Assembly: GCA_938041695.1 (NCBI GenBank)
Contig: CALISI010000085.1
Coordinates: 50,938 to 114,937 of the forward strand
Reading direction: 5' to 3'
Origin: an uncultured Actinomyces sp.
GTDB lineage: Bacteria > Actinomycetota > Actinomycetes > Actinomycetales > Actinomycetaceae
Length of the DNA stretch: 64,000 nucleotides
Shown: positions 35,411 through 43,812 of the stretch, piece by piece
Layout of the letters: each line of letters starts with the position of its first letter
How positions within the stretch are numbered: position 1 is the first letter of the stretch
Program-made: the position numbers and the translations under genes
The notes under the pieces: model-generated
The model's input: the letters and a program-made list of their open reading frames with translations, nothing else
Database searches by the model: none
Told to the model about the DNA's origin: nothing

Positions 35411-36718
35411 TCAGAGCCTCACGGCGTAGGGCATGATGGAACCCCAGCTGTACACGCCGGTGATGCGCACGGGCACGCCGAAGGTGGGAGCCTCGATCAT
35501 CTGGCCGCCGCCCAGGTAGATGGCGACGTGGTAGATGCCGGACTGGGTACCGTTGGAGGACCAAAAGATCAGGTCGCCGGCCTCCATGGAGCCGATCGGC
35601 ACGTGCGTGCCGTAGCTGTACTGGGCGCGCGAGAGGTGCGGCAGGTCGACGCCCGCGCTGCCCCACGCAAGCATGGTCAGGCCGGAGCAGTCCACGCCGC
35701 CGTAGGATTCGCCGCCCCACACGTAGGGCACACCCAGGTAGCTCTGCGCGGTTGCGATGGCGGTGGAGGCACCGCCGCCACCCGAGTAGGAGGGCGCCGA
35801 GTACGAGGGTTCCTCGTAGGAGTAGGAAGGCGCGGAGTACGAGTAGTCGTCGTCATCATCCTCATCGTCGGAGGACGACGACGAGGAGGACGAGGCCTGG
35901 GCTGCGGCGGCAGCGTCGGCTGCGGCCTGGCGTTCGGCGGCGGCTGCGGCGGCCTGCTCGGCCGCGATGCGCGCAGCTTCCTGACGCTCGGCTTCGAGGG
36001 CGGCTTCGCGCTGGTTGATGAGCTCGACGGTCGTGTTCTGCTTGGTGGCGAGCTCCTGGACGTAGGCGCTGCGCTGAGCGGCGACGATCGCGGCCTCGTT
36101 CTGGGCGGCGGCTGCGGCCTGGTTGGCGGCGTCGGTGCGGGCCTGGACCTCGTTCGTGGCGGCCTGCTGGCTGGCGAGCGCGGTGTTTGCGGCGTCGCGG
36201 GTCACCTTGGCGACCTGCTCGAGGGCGGCGACGTTCTGCATCTTCGCCTCGGCGGAGGAGGAGAAGGAGTTGATGCCGGCCTGCTTGGTTTCGACGCTGC
36301 GCAGGCCGTCGGAGTCCAGGTAGGGGGCGAGCGCATCCAGCGTGCCGCCACCGCCTCGGTAGGCGGCCTGGGCGACGGAAGCGATCTGCTGCTTGCCTTC
36401 CTGGAAGGCGGCTTCGGCGGCGTCGGCTTCGGCCGAGGCCTGGGTGGCGGTCGCGGTCGCCTCAGCCAGGGCGATGTTCGCCTCGTTGAGGTTTTCGCCG
36501 GCGATCTGGGCGTTCTGCATCGCGGTTGCGGCGCTGGCGCTGACCTCGGCGAGCTTGACCTCGATCTGGGCGACGCTCATCTTCGCGGCTTCTTCGGCAG
36601 CCTGGGCGGCTGCGATCTCTTCCTCAGAGGGGGCGGCTTGCGCCATCTGGGGCAGCACGAGGAGGGCGCAGGCTGCGATTACCGTCAGGCCCGTGCGAAT
36701 GGTTCCGCGTCGTCTCAT
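35411..36718 (-). CDS. Secreted NlpC/P60 peptidoglycan endopeptidase with coiled coil
   Basis: A 435-residue hydrolase that cuts peptidoglycan stem peptides. The signal peptide ends near AQA (about residue 28). A long Ala/Glu/Gln-rich coiled coil (about 30-270) and a Ser/Asp/Tyr-rich linker (about 285-325) lead to the NlpC/P60 domain with Cys344 (VDCSG) and His397 (YHVAIY). The architecture is that of RipA/CwlO-type daughter-cell-separation or growth hydrolases whose coiled coil docks to a regulator. ATG at 36718 opens the signal peptide directly; in-frame upstream sequence is implausible. The upstream region has spaced GAAAGTG repeats. Confidence 0.93.
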   Translation of the reverse strand: MRRRGTIRTGLTVIAACALLVLPQMAQAAPSEEEIAAAQAAEEAAKMSVAQIEVKLAEVSASAATAMQNAQIAGENLNEANIALAEATATATQASAEADAAEAAFQEGKQQIASVAQAAYRGGGGTLDALAPYLDSDGLRSVETKQAGINSFSSSAEAKMQNVAALEQVAKVTRDAANTALASQQAATNEVQARTDAANQAAAAAQNEAAIVAAQRSAYVQELATKQNTTVELINQREAALEAERQEAARIAAEQAAAAAAERQAAADAAAAAQASSSSSSSSDDEDDDDDYSYSAPSYSYEEPSYSAPSYSGGGGASTAIATAQSYLGVPYVWGGESYGGVDCSGLTMLAWGSAGVDLPHLSRAQYSYGTHVPIGSMEAGDLIFWSSNGTQSGIYHVAIYLGGGQMIEAPTFGVPVRITGVYSWGSIMPYAVRL

Positions 36719-36885
36719 TGTTGTCTCATCTCGTCTGTTTACGTGCGCCGGCGGGCGTGTACTGGGAAAAAGCCTAACCACTTTCGTCATGGTTGGCAAC
36801 AAACACACCACAAAACTCAACTTTCACACAAACAACACTCACAACATTAGTGACACTAGCATCATGATTACCACACAAATACCAG

Positions 36886-36903
36886 CACTTTCATAACACT
36901 TTC
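36886..36903 (-). promoter_or_regulatory. Direct repeat GAAAGTG, 11-bp spacing, upstream of the NlpC/P60 gene
   Basis: On the minus strand GAAAGTG occurs twice, exactly one helical turn apart. Two further GAAAGT words lie nearer the gene (36779-36785 and 36819-36825). Such spacing suits tandem binding by an OmpR-family regulator; MtrA regulates cell-wall hydrolases in actinobacteria, but its identity here is only a guess. Confidence 0.35.
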
Positions 36904-37035
36904 AACGATCATTGTGCGCCTGCTCACACGCTAAGAAAACGAACCCCAACCGTCACAAAAGTCCACCATCCGGGACCACCACACCCCGGCCTCGTCGATG
37001 ACAAACAATTGAAGGCATGAACCGTCGAATGTGCC

Positions 37036-37073
37036 GCTGACTGCGCGTCAGCACCAGCGACTGCCGCGCAGTC
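37036..37073 (+). promoter_or_regulatory. Two adjacent hairpins in the metY leader
   Basis: GCTGAC/GTCAGC (37036-37041 with 37047-37052) and GACTGC/GCAGTC (37059-37064 with 37068-37073) form two neighbouring small stem-loops about 100 bases before metY. They could be part of a structured leader. I cannot fit them to a known SAM riboswitch class. Confidence 0.3.
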
Positions 37074-37176
37074 CCCCGACAGCGGGACGCGCCTCGACGC
37101 ATGTTCACTTCACCGCATCTGCGGCCCGCCGGAGGGGAATCAGAGACGACCCGCCCCCGACCCTAGGAACCGCACA

Positions 37177-38502
37177 ATGACCACCAACGACTGGTCCTTC
37201 GAAACCAAGCAGATTCACGCCGGATACGACCTCGACCCCGCCACCGGCGCGACCGCCCTGCCCATCTACCAGACCTCCTCCTACGCCTTCGAGAACACCG
37301 CGCAGGCAGCGAGCCGCTTCGCCCTCCAGGAGCTCGGCCCCATCTACACGCGCCTGACCAACCCGACGACTGACGGCGTCGCCGCCCGCATCGCGGCCCT
37401 CGAGGGCGGCGTCGGCGGCCTCCTCGTCTCCTCCGGCCAGTCCGCGACCGCCCTGTCGATCCTCGCCCTGGCCGTCGCCGGCAACAACGTGGTCGCCTCC
37501 CCCTCCCTGTACGGCGGCAGCGTCACCCTGCTGAAGAACACGCTGGGACGCCTGGGCATCAAGGCGCGCTTCGTCCCCGACCCGCTCGACCCCGAGGCCT
37601 GGGGCGCGCTCGCGGACGACAAGACGGTCGCCTTCTTCGGCGAGACGATCCCCAACCCGCAGGGCGACATCCTCGACATTGAGCCGATCGCGACGGTCGC
37701 TCACGAGGTCGGCGTGCCCCTCATCGTCGACAACACGGTCGCGACCCCCTACCTGGTGCGCCCGATCGAGTGGGGCGCCGACATCGTCGTCCACTCGGCC
37801 ACCAAGTACCTGGGCGGTCACGGCACGTCGATCGCGGGTGCGATCGTCGACTCGGGCAACTTCAACTTCGCCTCCCAGCCCGAGCGCTTCCCCCTGTACA
37901 ACACGCCAGACGAGTCCTACCACGGCCTCGTCTACGCCCGCGACCTGGGCGTGGGCGGCGCGCTGGGCGCGAACCTAGCGTTCCTGCTGCGCATCCAGAC
38001 GCTCATCAACCGCGACCTGGGCGCCGTCACCTCGCCTTTCAACGCGTTCCTCATCTCGCAGGGCATTGAGACCCTGTCGCTGCGCATCGAGCGTCACGTC
38101 TCCAACGCGCTGGCCGTCGCCCGTTTCCTGGAGGCCCACCCGGACGTCGAGTCGGTCAACTACGCGGGCCTGGAGTCCTCCCCCTACTACGAGCTCGGCA
38201 AGAAGTACGCGCCACTGGGCACGGGCGGTCTGCTCTCCTTCGTCATTAAGGGCGGGTACGAGGCCGGCCGCGCCTTTGCGGACGGCGTGCAGCTCCTGCC
38301 GGTGGTGGCCAACATTGGCGACGCGAAGTCCCTCGTCATTCACCCGGCGTCGACGACGCACTCGCAGCTGACCGAGGAGGAGCTGGCCAAGGCGGGCGTC
38401 GCGCCTGGCACGGTGCGCCTGTCGATCGGCCTGGAGAACATCAAGGACATCCTCGCCGACCTGCAGCTGGGCTTTGACGCGGCCCGCGCGGCCACGGCCT
38501 GA
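37177..38502 (+). CDS. metY: O-acetylhomoserine sulfhydrylase (aminocarboxypropyltransferase)
   Basis: A 441-residue PLP enzyme of the Cys/Met metabolism family that makes homocysteine from O-acetylhomoserine and sulfide. The PLP lysine is Lys210 in SATKYLGGHGTS; other marks are YxRLTNPT, the SSGQSA loop and FGETIPNP. Its length is that of MetY rather than the shorter MetB. It is followed by metX, which makes its substrate, so the pair forms a direct-sulfhydrylation module. Confidence 0.95.
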   Translation: MTTNDWSFETKQIHAGYDLDPATGATALPIYQTSSYAFENTAQAASRFALQELGPIYTRLTNPTTDGVAARIAALEGGVGGLLVSSGQSATALSILALAVAGNNVVASPSLYGGSVTLLKNTLGRLGIKARFVPDPLDPEAWGALADDKTVAFFGETIPNPQGDILDIEPIATVAHEVGVPLIVDNTVATPYLVRPIEWGADIVVHSATKYLGGHGTSIAGAIVDSGNFNFASQPERFPLYNTPDESYHGLVYARDLGVGGALGANLAFLLRIQTLINRDLGAVTSPFNAFLISQGIETLSLRIERHVSNALAVARFLEAHPDVESVNYAGLESSPYYELGKKYAPLGTGGLLSFVIKGGYEAGRAFADGVQLLPVVANIGDAKSLVIHPASTTHSQLTEEELAKAGVAPGTVRLSIGLENIKDILADLQLGFDAARAATA

Positions 38503-38512
38503 TAGAACCGTC

Positions 38513-38560
38513 GGCGGCCTCGGAGACAAATACACACACTCCTAAGGCTCCGAGGCCGCC
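38513..38560 (+). terminator. Hairpin between metY and metX
   Basis: A 13-bp perfect stem (38513-38525 with 38548-38560) with a 22-base loop lies directly after the metY stop and 64 bases before metX. It may act as terminator, processing site or attenuator between the two genes. No U-tract. Confidence 0.55.
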
Positions 38561-38624
38561 GCTGCCCTCCCCCGCCTCGCGCATCCACCGCGACAGCGAC
38601 ACGTCACAGCGAAAGAAGGACCTC

Positions 38625-39782
38625 ATGAGCCGCCACAACCTGCCTCCCGCACCCACGTCTGGCGCGTGGCGCGAGGGCGATCCGGTCGCGTTCCGCAAGT
38701 TCGCGAACCTGGGTGCCCAGCGCCTGGAAAACGGCGAGATCCTGCCCTCCGTGACGCTCGCCTACGAGACGTGGGGCACCCTGGACGAGGCCTCGTCGAA
38801 CGCGGTCCTCATCCTGCACGCGCTGACCGGCGACGCGCACGTGTGCGGCGAGGCCGCGCCCGGCCAGCCGACCCCCGGCTGGTGGGAGCAGATCGTGGGC
38901 CCGGGGCGCATCATCGACACGGACCGCTACTTCGTGGTGGCCGCGAACGTGCTGGGTGGCTGTCAGGGGTCCACGGGCCCGGCGTCCCTCGCTCCGGACG
39001 GTGCGCCGTGGGGCTCGCGTTTCCCGGTGATTTCCACGCGCGACCAGGTCTATGCGGAGTCCCGCCTGGCTGACCTGCTCGGCATTAGCGAGTGGAGCAT
39101 TGTCGTGGGCGCGTCGCTGGGTGGCCAGCGTGCGATCGAGTGGGCGGTCAGCTACCCGGAGCGCGTGCGCCGACTGGTGGTCGTGGCCTCGGGCGCGCAG
39201 ACGACCGCCGACCAGGCGGCGTGGACGCACACGCAGATCCGCGCGATCCAGCTGGATCCGGCGTGGCGCGGCGGCGACTACTACGCGGGCCCCGGCCCCA
39301 CCGCCGGGCTGGCGCTCGCCCGCCAGATCGCGCACACGACCTACCGCTCCCCCTCGGAGCTGGACGAGCGTTTCGGCCGCATCCCCCAAAATGACGAGGA
39401 TCCGCTGCACGGCGGACGCCTGGCGGTCGAGTCCTACCTGGACTACCACGGCGAGAAGATCGTACGCCGCTTCGATGCAGGCTCGTACGTAACGCTATGT
39501 CGCACGATGCTCTCCCACGACGTGGGCCGCGACCGCGGCGGCGTCACCGAGGCCCTCAAGGCGGTCACCGCGCGCACGCTGGTCGTCGCCGTCGATTCCG
39601 ATCGTCTGTTCTTCCCGGAGCAGGTCTGGCAGATGGCGGCCGGAATCTCGGGCGCGTTCTACCGCGAGATCCACTCCGACCACGGGCACGACGGCTTCCT
39701 CATCGAGCACGACCAGCTCACCGCCCTCCTCGACGAGTTCCTCAACGAGCGCATCCCCTCGCGCGCGTCCTCCTTCGCCTGA
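38625..39782 (+). CDS. metX: Homoserine O-acetyltransferase
   Basis: A 385-residue alpha/beta-hydrolase-fold acyltransferase that activates homoserine for methionine synthesis. The nucleophile is Ser164 in VGASLGGQ. The GPASLAPDG and RFPVIS motifs near residues 120-140 are typical, and the C-terminal HGHDGFLIE carries the catalytic His. GAAAGAAGG precedes the ATG. Acetyl rather than succinyl specificity is assumed from the partner MetY. Confidence 0.95.
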   Translation: MSRHNLPPAPTSGAWREGDPVAFRKFANLGAQRLENGEILPSVTLAYETWGTLDEASSNAVLILHALTGDAHVCGEAAPGQPTPGWWEQIVGPGRIIDTDRYFVVAANVLGGCQGSTGPASLAPDGAPWGSRFPVISTRDQVYAESRLADLLGISEWSIVVGASLGGQRAIEWAVSYPERVRRLVVVASGAQTTADQAAWTHTQIRAIQLDPAWRGGDYYAGPGPTAGLALARQIAHTTYRSPSELDERFGRIPQNDEDPLHGGRLAVESYLDYHGEKIVRRFDAGSYVTLCRTMLSHDVGRDRGGVTEALKAVTARTLVVAVDSDRLFFPEQVWQMAAGISGAFYREIHSDHGHDGFLIEHDQLTALLDEFLNERIPSRASSFA

Positions 39783-39865
39783 TCCACGCTCGATTCTCGC
39801 CGAGGCCGCCCGCGCTTCCTCCTCATCATCGAGGCGCCGGTGGCCTCGCGCGTTATGCTGACCCC

Positions 39866-41011
39866 ATGAGCGTTACCAGCAATCCCACGCCCGACGGCGA
39901 GCAGATGCCGGACACGAGCGGGCTTCCCGACCTGTCCGGGGTAGGGGCCGAGGCCTCGGCGCCCGAGGGTATCCCCGAACGTGATGTCATGGCCCCGTGG
40001 GGCGAGGCCGGGCCTCCCGGACCCCAGTGGCGCGCCGACATTCTGGGGGAGGGCTACGAGTCGCGCACGATCGAACTCCTCGACGACGCGGAGGGGCCCT
40101 GCGTGGCGACCCTCGTGCGCGCCCGCCCGCCCGCGAGCGCCCGGATGACGGTCCTGTACCTGCACGGGCGCAACGACTACTTCTTCCAGACCGAGATGGC
40201 CCAGCGCCTGAGCGACGCGGGCGCGGCGTTCTACGCGCTGGACATGCGCAAGTACGGCCGTTCCCTGCGCCCCCACCAGACGATCGGCTACACGGACGAT
40301 CTGTCCGTCTACGACGAGGAGATCGGTGAGGCCATCGAAATCATCCGCTGCGAGCGCGAGGACGAGCCGATCGTTCTCATGGGCCATTCGACGGGCGGCC
40401 TCGTCGCGACGCTGTGGGCGCACCGCCACCAGGGGGTCCTGGCCGGCCTGATTCTGAATTCGGCGTGGCTGGAGATGCAGTCGATGGCCGCCTGGCGCGG
40501 GGCGATGGCTCCCGTCATCGGGCGCATCGCGTCGCGTAACCCCATGTGGGAGGTGCCCTCGGGAGGTGCGGGACACTACGGGCGTTCGCTCGCGGGGCGC
40601 GCCTCCTCGGGTTTGCCGATCCCGGAGGGCCTGAGCCCCGACGACCCGTCGGTCGCGGGCTGGCCGATCATCCACGAGTGGAAGCGCCCCGAGTCCTACC
40701 CGATCCCGGCCTCGTGGTTGGAAGCGATCATGGCCGGGCACGAGACGATCGAGAAGGACGTGCACCTGGAGTGTCCGGTCCTGTCGATGGTGTCGACGTC
40801 CTCCTATTTCGACGAGGAGTGGTCCGAACGCGTTTTCACCTCCGACACGGTGCTGGATCCGACCGTCATCGCCCAGCGCAGCCTGGGCCTGTCGGACCTG
40901 GTGACGATCGCGCGTTTTTCCGGCAAGCACGATCTGGTCCTGTCGGATGCACCCGTGCGCGAGGCCGTGTACGCGGCGATGCGCGGGTGGCTGGACGCTT
41001 TCGTGCGGTGA
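39866..41011 (+). CDS. Alpha/beta hydrolase (serine aminopeptidase S33 / lysophospholipase-like)
   Basis: A 381-residue hydrolase. A disordered Pro/Glu-rich N-terminus (1-60) precedes the fold. LYLHGRNDYFF forms the oxyanion-hole strand, GHSTGG holds Ser175, and the C-terminal KHDLVLSD gives the likely His. It resembles the Hydrolase_4 group (monoglyceride lipase-like); the substrate is unknown. ATG at 39866 is taken because upstream in-frame sequence overlaps metX. It is 83 bases from metX and convergent with the next gene. Confidence 0.88.
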   Translation: MSVTSNPTPDGEQMPDTSGLPDLSGVGAEASAPEGIPERDVMAPWGEAGPPGPQWRADILGEGYESRTIELLDDAEGPCVATLVRARPPASARMTVLYLHGRNDYFFQTEMAQRLSDAGAAFYALDMRKYGRSLRPHQTIGYTDDLSVYDEEIGEAIEIIRCEREDEPIVLMGHSTGGLVATLWAHRHQGVLAGLILNSAWLEMQSMAAWRGAMAPVIGRIASRNPMWEVPSGGAGHYGRSLAGRASSGLPIPEGLSPDDPSVAGWPIIHEWKRPESYPIPASWLEAIMAGHETIEKDVHLECPVLSMVSTSSYFDEEWSERVFTSDTVLDPTVIAQRSLGLSDLVTIARFSGKHDLVLSDAPVREAVYAAMRGWLDAFVR

Positions 41012-41026
41012 GCGCCCCGTAGCGAG

Positions 41027-41056
41027 GAGGCCCGGGATCGCGTGATCCCGGGCCTC
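41027..41056. terminator. Bidirectional terminator hairpin
   Basis: A 13-bp perfect stem (41027-41039 with 41044-41056) closes a GCGT loop. It lies between convergent genes and could serve both. Confidence 0.75.
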
Positions 41057-41103
41057 TCATCGTCTTCTCGCGTCGCGCCGTGTGGGCGCTGCGCAGTCGC
41101 GTG

Positions 41104-42834
41104 TCAGTGCTTGGCGGAGCGATGTCCGCGCGGCGCCTGCGCGTATTCGCGCACGATCTCTCGGTTGACCTCGTCGAGCGCCTCGGCCAGGGTCGGGCCC
41201 AGCCGGTCGCCGATGCGCACCTGCCCCCAGACGTCGATATGGCCCAGGCCGCGCGCGGTCAGGAGCGTGTCGAGCGAGGGGTAGGTCAGGCCAGCGCCGG
41301 ACACCGCGCCGCTGGCCGCGAGCACGAGGTCACCGGGCAGACCGAGCTGACCACGGGCAATCAGGGGCGTGTCCTCGCCGAGGATCTGGGCCAGGGTGCG
41401 CAGGCCGGACTCGTCGCGGCCGAGGACGGGCAGGCCCTCCGCGCGGGCTTGAACGACCTCGGGAGATTCGTCGGCGCGGTCGACGAACGAGGCCGTGGCC
41501 GCCTCCGTCGCTCCGCCGTCGTTGAGTTCGCTCAACTCCTCGCGGGCGCGGCGCGTGGCGCGGCGGCTCATGTGGGCGGGAGGCTCCCAGCGGGGCGCGT
41601 CTGCCTCGATGCTGGCCTGCTCGTCGGTGTGCTCGGGCACGTCATCACCTTCCCCGTCCGGTTCCGTTTCTGTTTCCGCGTGTTCGCCGACGGATGCGGC
41701 GGGGTGATCGTCGGCCTGTTCGTCGGCCGCCGTATCCTCGTCGGCCTCAGCGCTTTCCTCCGCGCGGGACTCCTCATGGTCGGGGAGCTCGCCCGTTTCC
41801 TCGTTCTGGCCGTGTTCCATCGCGGCAGCCTCGGCGGCATCGTGCTCGTCTGACTCGGGAACGTCCTCCGCGTGCGCATCGGCGTCACGCTCGTCGGCAT
41901 CCTGCTCGTCCTGAGCGTCGGCCTCGTCGACCGGGGCCCATTCATCCGCGGGGGACTGAGCACCGTCCTCGACCGCGTCGTCACGCTCGGAGGCCTCGCC
42001 TTGCTCCGGAGCCTCAGTGGAATCGAGCGTATCGGCCGTCTCGGCCTCGTCCTGTTCATCCTCCTCGGAGGCGGGACACCAGGGCGCCGGGGGCTCCTCG
42101 TCGATCGGGTAGGTGAACACGTCGCGCAGGTGGGGCGCGACCTTCGGCGTGGGGCGCGTCGTCGGGGTCTCAGAGTCAGACTCGACGGAGGCGGCGGCCT
42201 CTTCGACGTCCTCCTGCGCGGGCGCCACGATCTCGGGCGCCGCCGATGCGGAGGCCAGGAGCTGCGGCGCATGGCCGTACAGGCGCGGACCCACCGCGTT
42301 CACGTCGAGGAACAGGCGGCCGTTCGACATCTGGCGCAGGTTCATGAGGTGCACCTCGACGCCCGAGGTCGCCAGGATGGACAGGGCGGGGCGCACCGAG
42401 GGATCGATCTCACCGGCGACGATGATGAGTCGCGGACCCGGGCCCACGGCCGGGGGCATCGAGTCACGGAACTGCGCCCAACCGGCGCGGAAGCCCTCGG
42501 GGCCCGAGGGGTATTCGCTGGCCAAGTCCGACCACGAGATCGAGGCGACCTCGGCCAGTCGCGACAGGGAGGTAATAAGGGTCTCGGAGTCGAGTTCTTT
42601 CAGAATTTCGACGGACACAATCTGCCCCGAGACATCGAGAGCTGTCAGGCGCGGCGTCTCCTCGTCGCCCTGGCCCGTCATGTCACGCCAGGTCACGGGG
42701 AACAGCGGGCGCGAGACGATCTGCAGGACCTGCTGGCAGATAGCGTCAACCAGTTCGGGACCCAGATCCTGCGCAACCGGATATCCGAATTGAGCGGGGA
42801 CGAGGTGTCCATCCTCGAACTCAAACAGGGCCAT
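41104..42834 (-). CDS. Acidic protein of unknown function
   Basis: A 576-residue protein without signal peptide. Residues 1-205 look like a folded alpha/beta domain (FEFEDGHLVPAQFG at the start; alternating strands such as LTALDVSGQIVSVE and LIIVAGEID). Residues 225-430 are a very acidic Glu/Asp/Ala low-complexity linker. The last ~140 residues form a second ordered region, with an RGQLGLPGDLVLAAS segment and a basic end. GGAAAG precedes ATG 42834. The N-terminal pattern could be a nuclease-like or DNA-associated fold, but I see no motif that establishes it and name no family. Confidence 0.75.
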   Translation of the reverse strand: MALFEFEDGHLVPAQFGYPVAQDLGPELVDAICQQVLQIVSRPLFPVTWRDMTGQGDEETPRLTALDVSGQIVSVEILKELDSETLITSLSRLAEVASISWSDLASEYPSGPEGFRAGWAQFRDSMPPAVGPGPRLIIVAGEIDPSVRPALSILATSGVEVHLMNLRQMSNGRLFLDVNAVGPRLYGHAPQLLASASAAPEIVAPAQEDVEEAAASVESDSETPTTRPTPKVAPHLRDVFTYPIDEEPPAPWCPASEEDEQDEAETADTLDSTEAPEQGEASERDDAVEDGAQSPADEWAPVDEADAQDEQDADERDADAHAEDVPESDEHDAAEAAAMEHGQNEETGELPDHEESRAEESAEADEDTAADEQADDHPAASVGEHAETETEPDGEGDDVPEHTDEQASIEADAPRWEPPAHMSRRATRRAREELSELNDGGATEAATASFVDRADESPEVVQARAEGLPVLGRDESGLRTLAQILGEDTPLIARGQLGLPGDLVLAASGAVSGAGLTYPSLDTLLTARGLGHIDVWGQVRIGDRLGPTLAEALDEVNREIVREYAQAPRGHRSAKH

Positions 42835-43424
42835 CGCTCTTTCCTTCACGTGTATGGGGCGCTCGGGGCCATTGTTTCATACGTTCCAAAAGAAACAAGG
42901 ATGACACAGGGACAATGGGATGGATACCACGTAAGCATCTGCTTGCGGATCGCCCGCCGACAAGACCCCTCAGGTACGGCTCACCACGCGCCCACAGTCC
43001 TTCCCATCGGTAGAAGAGTCGCGGCAACGGCACGCCGACAACCCGACGACAGGATGCCGATCACCGACCCAACATTCACGGCTGAGACATCAAGATTCTT
43101 CCGACAGACCACGCGCACTCCCCGCGACTGTCGACACGCACCGCCCCACCTAGGCCTCTCCCAGGTTCGGACAACCATGGACAACGTCTCACCGTTTTAA
43201 CAGGCCCACGACACAGGCAAATACGCGGAGCGCGCCACCATGCACATACAGCACCCAACACATCCGCTGACACATGCCGAGCAACTATGAGCCATACCCC
43301 GCCAGCGTGGGACCAATGTCGTGTACGATGGCACATGTCGCTCAGAATCCGGATGGCACAGCATCTTCCATCCGGTTAGACTACTGCGCGGCAGAGCACT
43401 TGAGACAGAACAGGGTGGCATTCA
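42835..43424. other. Gene-free region upstream of the acidic protein
   Basis: It is less GC-rich than the surroundings. It holds a perfect 8-bp hairpin (CCGGATGG/CCATCCGG, 43349-43375) and presumably the promoter of the minus-strand gene. No convincing gene or RNA seen. Confidence 0.45.
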
Positions 43425-43658
43425 ATGGGCAGAGATAAGCTGCACATCGTTGAATACTCGGCGCCGGAGCCACAGGTTCCCGCGTCCGAGGAAACGCGCC
43501 GCGAACTCTCTCCGTACCGCCTGCGTGCCGATTCACCACCCCGACTGTACCCACAGTCTGAACAGGTGGTCAGCCCACACCTGCCTCCCATCGAGCGCAT
43601 GCCCGTCCCTGTGACACCCTTCCCCAAACTGTTCCGCGACGACCCGGAACCCGCGTAA
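43425..43658 (+). CDS. Small proline-rich hypothetical protein
   Basis: A 77-residue open frame, rich in Pro, Glu and Arg, without hydrophobic segments. It stands alone between a hairpin region and the FAD dehydrogenase. The ribosome site is weak (GGTGG). No opposing gene would explain the frame as a shadow, and it reads like a normal charged peptide, but codon bias is milder than in neighbours. Could be real or accidental. Confidence 0.35.
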   Translation: MGRDKLHIVEYSAPEPQVPASEETRRELSPYRLRADSPPRLYPQSEQVVSPHLPPIERMPVPVTPFPKLFRDDPEPA

Positions 43659-43812
43659 TCGTCAGGGCCGCAGGCAACCACCGTCTCGGCCCTCTCCCAT
43701 TACCCGAAGCATCACGGCCCCCGCGCGCGCCCCAACCGGCCACGGCCTCGCGCGACCATCCGCACACCGGATACCCGCCTCCCCACGCGCGCCCACGTGA
43801 CACACTGTCACC

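Larger units (their letters stand above)
36719..37176. other. Divergent region between the NlpC/P60 gene and metY
   Basis: The left part (36780-36960) is notably AT-rich with strong strand bias (A and C on plus, G and T on minus). It carries the GAAAGTG repeats and presumably the hydrolase promoter. The right part is the GC-rich leader of metY with small hairpins. No gene seen. Confidence 0.5.

Noticed and set aside
36719..36960. c-di-AMP (ydaO) riboswitch before the NlpC/P60 gene
   Set aside because: Such riboswitches often control these hydrolases in actinobacteria and disA is nearby, but this leader is AT-rich and lacks the conserved GC-rich elements.
37000..37176. SAM riboswitch before metY
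   Set aside because: Hairpins are present but the conserved SAM-I, SAM-II or SAM-IV core sequences are not recognisable.
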